Below the pieces are notes generated by a model that worked only from the letters and a program-made list of their open reading frames with translations, did no database searches and had not been told where the DNA came from. Position numbers and translations under genes: made by a program. DNA of 64,000 nt from Clostridium tagluense (GTDB taxonomy: Bacteria > Bacillota > Clostridia > Clostridiales > Clostridiaceae). Where the stretch lies: the NCBI RefSeq assembly GCF_003865095.1, contig NZ_BHYK01000002.1, positions 30,705-94,704 on the forward strand, in the 5' to 3' direction. Positions within the stretch are counted from its first letter, which is position 1. Every line of letters begins with the position of its first letter. This document shows, one piece after another, positions 16,916 through 24,846 of the stretch.

Positions 16916-18358
16916 ATGAACAAAAATAAAAACACTCTATCTTTTCCTGATAAATCAAACAGTTGGGATGAAGTAACTGATATCGTTGTAATAGGAAGTG
17001 GGTTTGCTGGGTTAACTGCAGCTATAGAAGCTCGTAATGCTGGCACATCTGTTATTATTCTTGAAAAAATGAAGGCAATTGGTGGTAATTCAATTATAAG
17101 TGATGGAGGAATTGCTGCTTCTGAAACTAAGCTTCAAAAAAAATTCAATATAAATGATTCTAAAGACATGATGTATGCAGATATGCTCAATGCTGGTGAT
17201 TTAATCAATTACCCTGAACTTGTACGAGTTGTGGTGGATAATGCAAATGATGCTTTTGAATGGTCACAGGAATATTTAGGTGTTGAATATCTTGATAGGG
17301 TTGATCAGTTCGGAGGGCACTGCGTGCCACGTTGTTATACTGCCAAAAACATTTCTGGTGCAACTATCATTAAAAAATTAAAAGAAAAAGTAGAAGAGTT
17401 AGGCACGTCGGTTAGACTACAGATGTACTTTAAAAGTTTTATTCAAGACTCAGAGGGAAGAGTATGTGGTGTTATTGTTAGAGAAAACTATGATTATAAA
17501 AACCCTGATAGTGGACGGGATATATATATAAAAGCAGAAAAAGGGGTAATTCTTGCAGCAGGTGGTTTTTCTAGTGATATTGAATTTAGAATGGCACAAG
17601 ATCCACGGCTTACAGAAAAAATTGATACTACAAATAAGCCCTTTGCAACTGCACAGGCACTTAAGGAAGCACTGAGGATAGGTGCCACTCCTGTGCAATT
17701 GTCTCATGTTCAGCTTGGACCATGGGCCTCGCCTGATGAAAAAGGTTATGGGCATGGACCAGAATTTTCGGAGTATATATTATTTCAATATGGCATTATT
17801 GTTGATCCTGTTACAGGTGGACGTTTTATAAACGAACTTGCAGATCGTAAAACACTTTCAGATAAAATTCTTTCAGTAGGTCATCCCTGTGTAGGGATTG
17901 CAGATTCAAAGGCAGTTAGTGAATCTGGCTGGAGCATAGAGAAATGTCTTAAAAAAGGTGTTGTAAAAAAATTCAATACAATTAAAGAGTTTGCAGTTTT
18001 TTATAATGTTTCATATGAAAATCTTGAAGAATCTCTTAACGTTTTTAATAAGAGTTTTGAAGAAGGAAGGGATAAATGTTTTGGCAAACCCATAATTGAC
18101 AATGCGAAGCCAATAATGCAAACACCTTTTTATGGAATCCGCTTATGGCCAAAAGTACATTATACTATGGGAGGTATAAGGATAAATGTATTGGGACAGG
18201 TAATAGATTTAGAGGGTAAAGTTCTAGAGGGATTATATGCAGCTGGCGAGATTACTGGTGGGATTCATGGTGCTAGTCGCCTAGGAAGTTGTGCAATAAC
18301 AGAATGTCTTGTATTTGGAAGAATAGCAGGTAAAAATGCAGCTAAAAAGTTAAGTTAA
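16916..18358 (+). CDS. FAD-dependent reductase of the fumarate-reductase/flavocytochrome c flavoprotein family
   Basis: 480 aa. It has the N-terminal dinucleotide-binding VVIGSGFAGLTAAIEA and the family block GGNSIISDGGIAA. VILAAGGFSSD is followed by a central capping domain. The C-terminus has HYTMGGIRIN (substrate His), LEGLYAAGEITGGIHGASRLG and a final GRIAGKNAAKKL. These single-subunit enzymes reduce fumarate, urocanate or other enoates, or act on steroids. No signal peptide, Tat motif, FMN-binding or haem domain is present, so it is a cytoplasmic soluble form whose electron donor is unknown. AAGGAG precedes the ATG. There is no clear link to the glycan genes. Confidence 0.85.
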   Translation: MNKNKNTLSFPDKSNSWDEVTDIVVIGSGFAGLTAAIEARNAGTSVIILEKMKAIGGNSIISDGGIAASETKLQKKFNINDSKDMMYADMLNAGDLINYPELVRVVVDNANDAFEWSQEYLGVEYLDRVDQFGGHCVPRCYTAKNISGATIIKKLKEKVEELGTSVRLQMYFKSFIQDSEGRVCGVIVRENYDYKNPDSGRDIYIKAEKGVILAAGGFSSDIEFRMAQDPRLTEKIDTTNKPFATAQALKEALRIGATPVQLSHVQLGPWASPDEKGYGHGPEFSEYILFQYGIIVDPVTGGRFINELADRKTLSDKILSVGHPCVGIADSKAVSESGWSIEKCLKKGVVKKFNTIKEFAVFYNVSYENLEESLNVFNKSFEEGRDKCFGKPIIDNAKPIMQTPFYGIRLWPKVHYTMGGIRINVLGQVIDLEGKVLEGLYAAGEITGGIHGASRLGSCAITECLVFGRIAGKNAAKKLS

Positions 18359-18529
18359 AAAAAATTAACAAAATTATATTTGTGAAGAATTTATTAAATC
18401 TTTGAAATTTACAGGAGAATTCTAATAAATGGAGAATATAAGAAGTGTAGGTGAATTATATTCAAGACACTTGTAAAATAAAGATTGAGTAAAATTTATT
18501 AATATAAAAAAGTTTAAGGAGTGTTAATT

Positions 18530-18973
18530 ATGGGAATTGGTGATTGGTTAAGAGAGCAGAAGGATAAAACACAAGCAGGAATTAAGCAATTTGCAAACAA
18601 AGATTTTATGGAAGCGATAGCAGCAGGTTGTGCACTTATTGCAAGTGCTGATGGAGATATAAGCTCAGACGAAAAACAAAAGATGGTAGGGTACATTAAT
18701 CTTAATGAGTCATTAAAAGTTTTTAAATTAAATGATGTATTAACCAGATTTAATCATTATGCAGATATGTTTGCATTTGATTATAATGTTGGAAAGGCAG
18801 AAGCCATGAAGGCAATTACTAAAATGAAAAGTAAACCGGATGCAGCAAAAACATTAGTAGCAGTATGTTGCTCAATAGGCGCTGCAGATGGAACTTTTGA
18901 CAAAGATGAAATTGCTTTGGTTAGAGAAATGTGCTCAAACCTTGGTGTGAATCCAGCAGATTTTAAACTTTAA
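18530..18973 (+). CDS. TerB-family (tellurite-resistance-like) protein
   Basis: 147 aa, all-helical. The TerB core is visible: MEAIAAGCALIASADGDISSDEKQKMVGYI and then VAVCCSIGAADGTFDKDEIALVREMC. Each half has an Asp-rich DG(D/T) turn that could bind metal. The family belongs to the ter stress system, but no terC/D/E genes are present here, so resistance cannot be claimed. The ATG at 18530 is chosen because TAAGGAG at 18514-18520 sits 9 nt before it; the in-frame GTG at 18521 abuts that site. Confidence 0.85.
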   Translation: MGIGDWLREQKDKTQAGIKQFANKDFMEAIAAGCALIASADGDISSDEKQKMVGYINLNESLKVFKLNDVLTRFNHYADMFAFDYNVGKAEAMKAITKMKSKPDAAKTLVAVCCSIGAADGTFDKDEIALVREMCSNLGVNPADFKL

Positions 18974-18991
18974 TAATAGGTACATAAATGC

Positions 18992-19028
18992 AAACCTATA
19001 GGACAATAAAATGTTCTATAGGTTTTTT
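18992..19028 (+). terminator. Rho-independent terminator
   Basis: Stem AAACCTATAGGACA / TGTTCTATAGGTTT (one wobble), followed by a T-run. It ends the TerB gene. Confidence 0.88.
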
Positions 19029-19161
19029 TGTTAAATTAAGGGATGTTTATAAAAAAGGTTGGTAATATATTGAGGTCAATGATAAAATATGGATAGATAT
19101 GCTAAATTAGAGGCTTAACGACAAAGTAAAGTAGAAGTGTAAAGAGTAGGGGAGGAATCAA

Positions 19162-20091
19162 TTGGAGAAGGCGAAAATAAAGGATAAACATAAATTAAAA
19201 GCAAAGTGGAAAAAAATAAAAGAAGATAGAGTACTATATCTAATGCTTTTACTACCACTTATATATTTTATAATATTTCATTTAATACCTTTAGCGGGTA
19301 TGTCCCTGGCATTTCAAGATTATAGAATCATAGGAGATAATGTTTTTGTAGGCTTAAAGCATTTTAAAACACTATTCAGTTCTGCTAGTTTTTTTCATGT
19401 TCTTAAAAATACTATAATAATAAGCACTATGAAAATAGTATTTTTCTTTCCAATACCAATAATTTTCTCTTTACTTATAAGTGAAGTAAAATCAATAAAG
19501 TTTAGAAAATATGTACAATCAGTAGTATATTTACCACACTTTCTTTCTTGGGTGGTAATTACAGGTATATGGATTAAGTTATTATCGCAAACAAATGGGG
19601 GAGTAAATAATATCTTGAACATATTTAATGTACCCTCTATTGATTTTATGACAAGCAAAGGATATATAAGATGGGTCCTGGTTTTTTCAGAAATGTGGAG
19701 AAGTGCGGGATGGGATTCAATAATATATTTAGCTGCTATAATGAGGATAAGTCCTGCCTTATATGAATCTGCAAGAATAGATGGTGCATCTAGGTTTGAC
19801 GAGATGATACATATTACAATACCAGAACTTACAACAACAATAGTTACAGTATTTATTTTAAATTTAGGATTTTTTATGAATGCAGGCTTTGATCAAGTTT
19901 TTAATTTTATGAATGATTCGGTTATAAGTGTAATTGATATACTTGATACCTATGTTTATAGGATAGGATTAATAAATGGTCAGTATGCTTTCGCTACAGC
20001 TGCAAGTTTATTTAAAGGTGTAATTGGAATTATGTTGATCTTTACCACACACTTTTTGGCTAAAAAAATATCTGGGAAAGGGTTATGGTAG
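19162..20091 (+). CDS. LplB-like ABC transporter permease (polysaccharide/sugar importer)
   Basis: 309 aa with six hydrophobic segments after a basic N-terminus. The EAA loop that docks the ATPase is YESARIDGASRFDEMIHITIPEL. The start PLAGMSLAFQDYRI is typical of the LplB/YtcP group. The TTG at 19162 follows a strong GGGGAGGA site. It is followed by a second permease after 1 nt and a lipoprotein, so the three genes form an operon. No ATPase is encoded here; importers of this group commonly share a distant MsmK/UgpC-type ATPase. The substrate is probably an oligosaccharide. Confidence 0.9.
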   Translation: MEKAKIKDKHKLKAKWKKIKEDRVLYLMLLLPLIYFIIFHLIPLAGMSLAFQDYRIIGDNVFVGLKHFKTLFSSASFFHVLKNTIIISTMKIVFFFPIPIIFSLLISEVKSIKFRKYVQSVVYLPHFLSWVVITGIWIKLLSQTNGGVNNILNIFNVPSIDFMTSKGYIRWVLVFSEMWRSAGWDSIIYLAAIMRISPALYESARIDGASRFDEMIHITIPELTTTIVTVFILNLGFFMNAGFDQVFNFMNDSVISVIDILDTYVYRIGLINGQYAFATAASLFKGVIGIMLIFTTHFLAKKISGKGLW

Positions 20092-20092
20092 G

Positions 20093-20983
20093 GTGAATGA
20101 TATGAAAAATAAAAAAAATTTAGGTCGCTTCATCTTTTATATATTACTGTTTATTGTTACTTTAACTATGCTTATACCAATTGTGAATTTACTAGCACTA
20201 TCATTAACAGATCCTGCTCGCGTAAAAGAAGTTACAGGGCTTACCATTATTCCTAAGGGATTTTCTTTTGATAATTATAGAGTTTTATTTTCTAATCCTC
20301 AGATTATGAAAAGTCTTTTTAACTCAGTATTTATAACTGTAATAGGCACTGCGTTAAATTTAGCTTTAACAATAATGGCAGCTTATGCACTTACAAGGCC
20401 AGGTCTTGTGGGGAAAAAATTCTTTATGGTGATTTTAATAATTGTTATGGTATTTGAACCAGGATTAATTCCAGAATATCTACTAATTAAAAGCATAGGA
20501 CTTTTAGATACTTACTCTTCAGTAATTTTATATAAGGCACTAAATGTATATTATTTAATTATACTTATGAGATTTTTTGAAGAGGTGCCAGAAGCACTTA
20601 TTGATGCAGCAAGGGTAGATGGTGCAGGACATTTAACTGTTCTATTTAAAATATTAATTCCGCTTTCGAAGTCTTCCATTGCAACTATAGGTTTGTTTTA
20701 TGGGGTTTTTCACTGGAATGAATATTTTAGAGCATCAATATACTTAAATGATTCGGCTAAATGGCCATTGCAATTAGTGCTTCGGCAGTTTGTGGTGTTA
20801 AATGATACCACATCAATGCTGGGGGCCAATAGTCTACTATCTTTTGATAAGGCATCTCAGCTAAGTTATAAGGCATTACAAGCAGGAACTATAATGATTG
20901 CAATAGTTCCTATACTTTTAATATATCCATTTATACTTAAAAATTACACCAAGGGAACAATGGAAGGAGGAGTTAAGGAGTAG
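20093..20983 (+). CDS. LplC/YtcP-like ABC transporter permease
   Basis: 296 aa with six membrane segments. It has the group-typical N-terminal NLLALSLTDPARVKEVTGL and the EAA loop PEALIDAARVDGAGHLTVLF. Two start codons fit: GTG at 20093 and ATG at 20102 (MKNKKNLG), the latter with TAGGGTG upstream. It pairs with the LplB-like permease immediately upstream to form the membrane channel. Confidence 0.9.
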   Translation: MNDMKNKKNLGRFIFYILLFIVTLTMLIPIVNLLALSLTDPARVKEVTGLTIIPKGFSFDNYRVLFSNPQIMKSLFNSVFITVIGTALNLALTIMAAYALTRPGLVGKKFFMVILIIVMVFEPGLIPEYLLIKSIGLLDTYSSVILYKALNVYYLIILMRFFEEVPEALIDAARVDGAGHLTVLFKILIPLSKSSIATIGLFYGVFHWNEYFRASIYLNDSAKWPLQLVLRQFVVLNDTTSMLGANSLLSFDKASQLSYKALQAGTIMIAIVPILLIYPFILKNYTKGTMEGGVKE

Positions 20984-21031
20984 CTGTTTTAATAAATAGT
21001 ATTTTTAAAAAATAATCTTAGGGGTGATATT

Positions 21032-22495
21032 ATGAAAAAGTCAATAGCTTTGATGCTTGTAATTATAAGTACGCTGAGTTTAGTATCATGCAAACCAAAA
21101 ACCGATGATGAGGTGGGTAAAAATAACTTGATTGAGCCAATAGTGGTGAGAATGGTGATGAAAGATGTAAGTCCCAAAGATCCTATAGCTCAAAAATATA
21201 TAGGACTTATAGAAAAAGGCTTAGCGCAGGAGGGAACAAAAGTTCAGATTAAACTTGAAGAAATGCCTTCAGGTAACTACGCTGAAAAATTAAACTTAAA
21301 GTTACTTGGTAAAGATATTCCTGATATCATATACTTCCAAGGAGGAGACCAACAGATATCTCAGCAAGGATTACTGGAGGACTTAACACCATATATAAAA
21401 AAATCTAAGTATATAAAAGCTAATTTAGAACAACAAAATAAAAAGAGACTCGCAAACTATCCTTACTTATTATGGATTAAACCTCTTGCATCAAAGGTGC
21501 CAGTAATGAGAAGTGATTGGTTCAATAAATTAAGTACATCTAAAAAGCTCATGGAAGATCCTACTATAGATAATTATTATGCATTTTTAAAACAATTAAA
21601 AGATTCTAATTTAGGTGGGAAAGGATCGCCAGCCTATGCATTAACAGCTGCTGGGAATACTTTAGAGATTGATGAAATATTTGACCAAGCTTTTGGAAAT
21701 AAATCCACTTGGATTAAAGATAAAAATGGTAAATATATTTTTAATAAAGTTTCTAACAATGAAAAAGAAAAGTTAACTTTTTATAATAAACTTTATAAAG
21801 AAGGAATACTAGATCCAGAATTCTTAACTAAAAAATGGGACACAAAGGAAAAGGCTTTTTATGAAAATCAAGCTGCTATAATAGCTGGAACAGCAGGAAA
21901 AGTTATAGATATTTATGAGGGTAAAATCAAAAAGGCTAATGGAAATGCTACAGGACTTACAGTTTTACCACCGGCAAAGGGAAAAGCTCAAGGATATTTA
22001 CCTATAGATGTTTCTAAAGAAAATAGAGGTATAGCTATTTCTTCTACATCTAAAAATAAAGATATTTCCTTTAAAATTCTAGATTTTTTAGCTAGTGAAA
22101 AAGGTCAAATGATAGATCGTTTAGGTTTTGAAGGTGAGCATTATGTAATTAAAGATAATAAAATCCAGTTAACTGAAAAATCACAAGAATGGTATGCGAA
22201 ATTTTGGGAGCCTTCAAAAATTTCACTAGGAAAAGAACTTGCAAAACCGCTACTTGGAGCTGCAGGAACTAAGTCACTAGAAGATGTTAATAAGCTTTAT
22301 ACTGAAGATATTAATTTTATAATCCCAGAAGAACTTTCTGTTAAATGGGATTCTATAAATAACTTATATAAAGAATATTCAGCAGATATAATTACAGGAA
22401 AACGTCCTATAAGTGATTTTGATAAGTTTGTAACGCAGTGGTATGAAAATGGTGGAGAAGATATAACTAAACATGCAAATGAAGTATTAAAGTAA
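21032..22495 (+). CDS. Extracellular solute-binding lipoprotein of the LplA type
   Basis: 487 aa. A lipoprotein signal peptide ends in lipobox LVSC (acylated Cys about residue 20). The mature protein is a family 1 solute-binding protein with LKLLGKDIPDIIYFQGGDQQ near the N-terminus and WYENGGEDITKHANEVLK at the end. TTAGGGGTGATATT precedes the ATG. It should capture an oligosaccharide outside the membrane and deliver it to the two permeases upstream. The operon is followed directly by the 88-bp repeat and the IS element. Confidence 0.9.
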   Translation: MKKSIALMLVIISTLSLVSCKPKTDDEVGKNNLIEPIVVRMVMKDVSPKDPIAQKYIGLIEKGLAQEGTKVQIKLEEMPSGNYAEKLNLKLLGKDIPDIIYFQGGDQQISQQGLLEDLTPYIKKSKYIKANLEQQNKKRLANYPYLLWIKPLASKVPVMRSDWFNKLSTSKKLMEDPTIDNYYAFLKQLKDSNLGGKGSPAYALTAAGNTLEIDEIFDQAFGNKSTWIKDKNGKYIFNKVSNNEKEKLTFYNKLYKEGILDPEFLTKKWDTKEKAFYENQAAIIAGTAGKVIDIYEGKIKKANGNATGLTVLPPAKGKAQGYLPIDVSKENRGIAISSTSKNKDISFKILDFLASEKGQMIDRLGFEGEHYVIKDNKIQLTEKSQEWYAKFWEPSKISLGKELAKPLLGAAGTKSLEDVNKLYTEDINFIIPEELSVKWDSINNLYKEYSADIITGKRPISDFDKFVTQWYENGGEDITKHANEVLK

Positions 22496-22505
22496 TTGTA
22501 GTCGA

Positions 22506-22593
22506 CTAATGTACTATATTAGCATAGGTATACTCCCCATCATTTTTATTCGAACATATGGCTGGCTGTGTATTTGAAACTATAGTTATACAA
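22506..22593 (+). repeat. 88-bp dispersed element, copy 1 (interrupted by the IS at its end)
   Basis: Co-linear, without gaps, with 43220-43307 and about 90% identical by eye (both start CTAATGTACTATATTA and end AACTATAGTTATACAA). Both copies lie upstream of MFS-transporter remnants, so it is probably the old promoter/upstream region of that gene. The IS copy inserted right at the ACAA end. Confidence 0.75.
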
Positions 22594-23976
22594 ACTATAA
22601 ATGAGCGAAAACGTCTCCATTAATTCCCATAAAACAAAAAAAGAAAAACATATATGCATTCTCCTGTTATAATTAAGTCACTACACAAAACATAACTAAG
22701 GAGAAAACATAAATGTTTAACAACTCAATTGTAACAAAATCATCGGCAATATACAAATTTTTAATTGAATTAAAAATAACTCTTTATCTCACAACGCCTC
22801 AAATTCATCATCTGATATTATTTATAAATTCTATGGTGACAAAAGGCTACTGTGGAAAAGTAACTGACGTTTCAGATTTTATGCCGGTTAGGCATAGGAC
22901 TAATATTGGAAAGTTTTTATCGGAGAGTCCATGGGACGAAGACTTCGTTGAAAAAGCTCTAAAAAAACGTGTGCTTATGAGAATATGGGAGATGTCTAAA
23001 ACAACTGGAAGTCCTATTTATATTGTAATAGATGACACTATTTCAGAGAAGACTGTGCCCTCGTCAAAGGCAAAGAAACCTACTGAAAAATGTGGATTCC
23101 ACCATTCTCATTTAAAAGGTAAAACAGTTTATGGTCATCAATTAGTTACAGTTATGTTATTGTGCGATACTCTTGTGCTGCCATATACTATGGCGATATA
23201 CAACAAAGAAAATATGAGTAAAATCCAAATGGCAATTCAGTTTATAAAATCCTTACCCCAACCAGTAAGTAAAGGTTATGTTTTATGTGATAGTTGGTAT
23301 AGTAATAAAAAATTGTTTGCTGTTTCCAAAGAGTCAGGCTACGCCTATATTGGTGGCCTAAGAACAAATAGAGTAATATATCCAAAAGGTCGTGAAAAAC
23401 TTGGAATTAAGCTTAACCATATGTGCGAGATATTAACTAAGGATGATGTTGACCTAGTCAAAGTCGGCAATAATGAATATTATGTCTACACATATAGGGG
23501 CAAACTTAATGACGCCAAGGATTCTTTGATAGCCCTTTGTTGGCCTAAGGAAGCTCTTTTCAAGCCTGGTTGTTTAAGAGCATTCATAAGTCTAGATACA
23601 ATTATTACAACTGAAGAACTTCTAAATCACTATAAACATAGATGGCCAATTGAAACCTTCTTCAGAGAAACTAAAAAACATCTTGGTTTAAATCATTATC
23701 AAGTAAGAAGTAATCGTAGTATTAATAGATACTTCTTGTTACTAATGATTACTTACGTATACTGTGAATTAGAGGTAAGTAATGGTACGTTGAATTTCAA
23801 CGTTGGAATTAAAAGCGCAAGGAACCAATCTCAGAAGGAACGAGTGTCTTGGATTTTTAAACAAGCCGAATTAGGAACTCCTCTTGAAGCTATCTTTAAA
23901 ACATTAAAGATAGCTTAGGATAGTTGACATTGATTTTAAATGGAATAATATGTTAGTAAATTCGCTCATTTATAGT
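22594..23976 (+). mobile_element. Insertion sequence, IS4 superfamily (IS701-like), 1383 bp
   Basis: The ends are perfect 16-bp inverted repeats: ACTATAAATGAGCGAA at 22594-22609 and its complement at 23961-23976. ACAA flanks both sides (22590-22593 and 23977-23980), a probable 4-bp target duplication. One intact transposase gene fills the element. The intact ends, duplication and open frame suggest a recent insertion. Confidence 0.9.
22713..23918 (+). CDS. DDE transposase, IS4 superfamily
   Basis: 401 aa, full length. First catalytic Asp region IYIVIDDTISEK (about D107/D108), second in GYVLCDSWYSNKKLF, and the third in the IS4-type YREK motif YKHRWPIETFFRETKKHLGL. A TAAGGAG ribosome-binding site lies before the ATG. 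The gene fills the 1383-bp element, and no frameshift is seen, so it is probably functional. Confidence 0.9.
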   Translation: MFNNSIVTKSSAIYKFLIELKITLYLTTPQIHHLILFINSMVTKGYCGKVTDVSDFMPVRHRTNIGKFLSESPWDEDFVEKALKKRVLMRIWEMSKTTGSPIYIVIDDTISEKTVPSSKAKKPTEKCGFHHSHLKGKTVYGHQLVTVMLLCDTLVLPYTMAIYNKENMSKIQMAIQFIKSLPQPVSKGYVLCDSWYSNKKLFAVSKESGYAYIGGLRTNRVIYPKGREKLGIKLNHMCEILTKDDVDLVKVGNNEYYVYTYRGKLNDAKDSLIALCWPKEALFKPGCLRAFISLDTIITTEELLNHYKHRWPIETFFRETKKHLGLNHYQVRSNRSINRYFLLLMITYVYCELEVSNGTLNFNVGIKSARNQSQKERVSWIFKQAELGTPLEAIFKTLKIA

Positions 23977-24049
23977 ACAAATATAAATAATAAATTTATT
24001 GCAAGACTATGCAAACTGAACCTAATATGGTAAAATGTTTCAAATGGTG

Positions 24050-24158
24050 AGTGTGCCTATGTACACCTAGCGGCACAGGGGAAAGTTATCCTACACGTAT
24101 AGCTATAAGTTAAGCCTTGCGGAGTCACTTCTAAGTGATTCTTTGCGGGTTTTTTTTA
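24050..24158 (+). ncRNA. Structured transcription-attenuator leader, possibly a guanidine-IV (mepA-type) riboswitch
   Basis: A hairpin GTGCC/GGCAC with a conserved-looking loop is followed by CAGGGGAAAGTTATCCTAC and then a terminator: stem GGAGTCACTT / AAGTGATTCT, extended by flanking GC pairs and a long T-run at 24150-24158. This aptamer-then-terminator layout, directly before a multidrug-type transporter, fits a riboswitch. The two-hairpin form recalls the guanidine-IV class found upstream of efflux pumps in Clostridia, but that identification is from memory and tentative. The downstream gene is truncated, so the element is now probably an orphan. Confidence 0.4.
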
Positions 24159-24170
24159 TTTTTTATAGAA

Positions 24171-24640
24171 CAGCGTTTTTTTACTACCAACCATACATGG
24201 AGGCAGTGAAGATACCTGTAAGATATTTTGGGATAATATTTTTCCTATTTAATATAACTGCAGCCTTTGCTTCAAAGCGAAGTCACTGGATTATGGATAA
24301 AACTAAACCTAAAACCTTAACTTTTATGGCTCTTTTAATGATAATATCCTTTGTACTTATGGGTGCAGTAAAAGTGTGGTTTGGCGTTTTTGCAATATTA
24401 TTTCAACAGGTTGCAAGGGGGATATATAGGCCGGTTACCACTAAATATTTGAATAAACACATACCCTCTGACAAAAGAGCAACGGTGCTTTCCTTCCAAA
24501 GTTTAGCTTGTAATTTGTCAGTAGCCATAGCCTTTCCGCTAATGGGAGTAGCTATGATCATATTAACTGTGTTTACTATGAAGTATATGAAGGCGAGGCT
24601 AGGGCTTAAACAAAATGTACAGGAAGGAAATGAATGTTGA
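24171..24640 (+). pseudogene. MFS transporter, C-terminal fragment (remnant A)
   Basis: About 156 residues equal to the last third of a major facilitator: ARYFG-like RYFGIIFFLFNITAAFAS, WIMDKTKPKTLTFMALLM, then FQQVARGIYRPVTTKYLNKH and RATVLSFQSLACNLSVAIAF. The reading frame starts inside the T-run of the upstream terminator, so the N-terminal half has been deleted. Compared with remnants at 38104 and 43681, it also lacks a short segment between PLMG and VAMIIL. Not a functional transporter. Confidence 0.75.
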
Positions 24641-24698
24641 TAAGGAAGAACAATTTACCTACTTCATTTGATTTTAAGCAAGTTCTTATTCAAAGTAT

Positions 24699-24736
24699 AA
24701 ATCCCCAGCATCATTTTTTGGTGTAGGGGATTTTTG
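24699..24736 (+). terminator. Terminator-like hairpin
   Basis: Arms AATCCCCAGCATCA / TGGTGTAGGGGATT with some mismatches, then TTTTTG. It lies downstream of the MFS remnant. Confidence 0.6.
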
Positions 24737-24813
24737 AATATACTATTGCAGCACAGCAGGTGATAGTTTAATATGCATCATCAAATATGAGTAAATTGAT
24801 TTCTTGTAATAAT

Positions 24814-24846
24814 AAGATGCCACTTGCCACGTGGATGGCATCTTTT
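24814..24846. terminator. Bidirectional terminator
   Basis: 9-bp stem AAGATGCCA / TGGCATCTT with T-run; it serves the minus-strand gene ending at 24846. A decayed relative of this stretch (AATAAGATGCAACTTGCCAC) occurs near 43797, downstream of another MFS remnant, showing the two neighbourhoods share ancestry. Confidence 0.7.

Noticed and set aside
24143..24640. MFS fragment read as a complete small membrane protein from a TTG start
   Set aside because: The start lies inside the T-run of a terminator, and homology begins in the middle of the MFS fold; it is a truncated gene.
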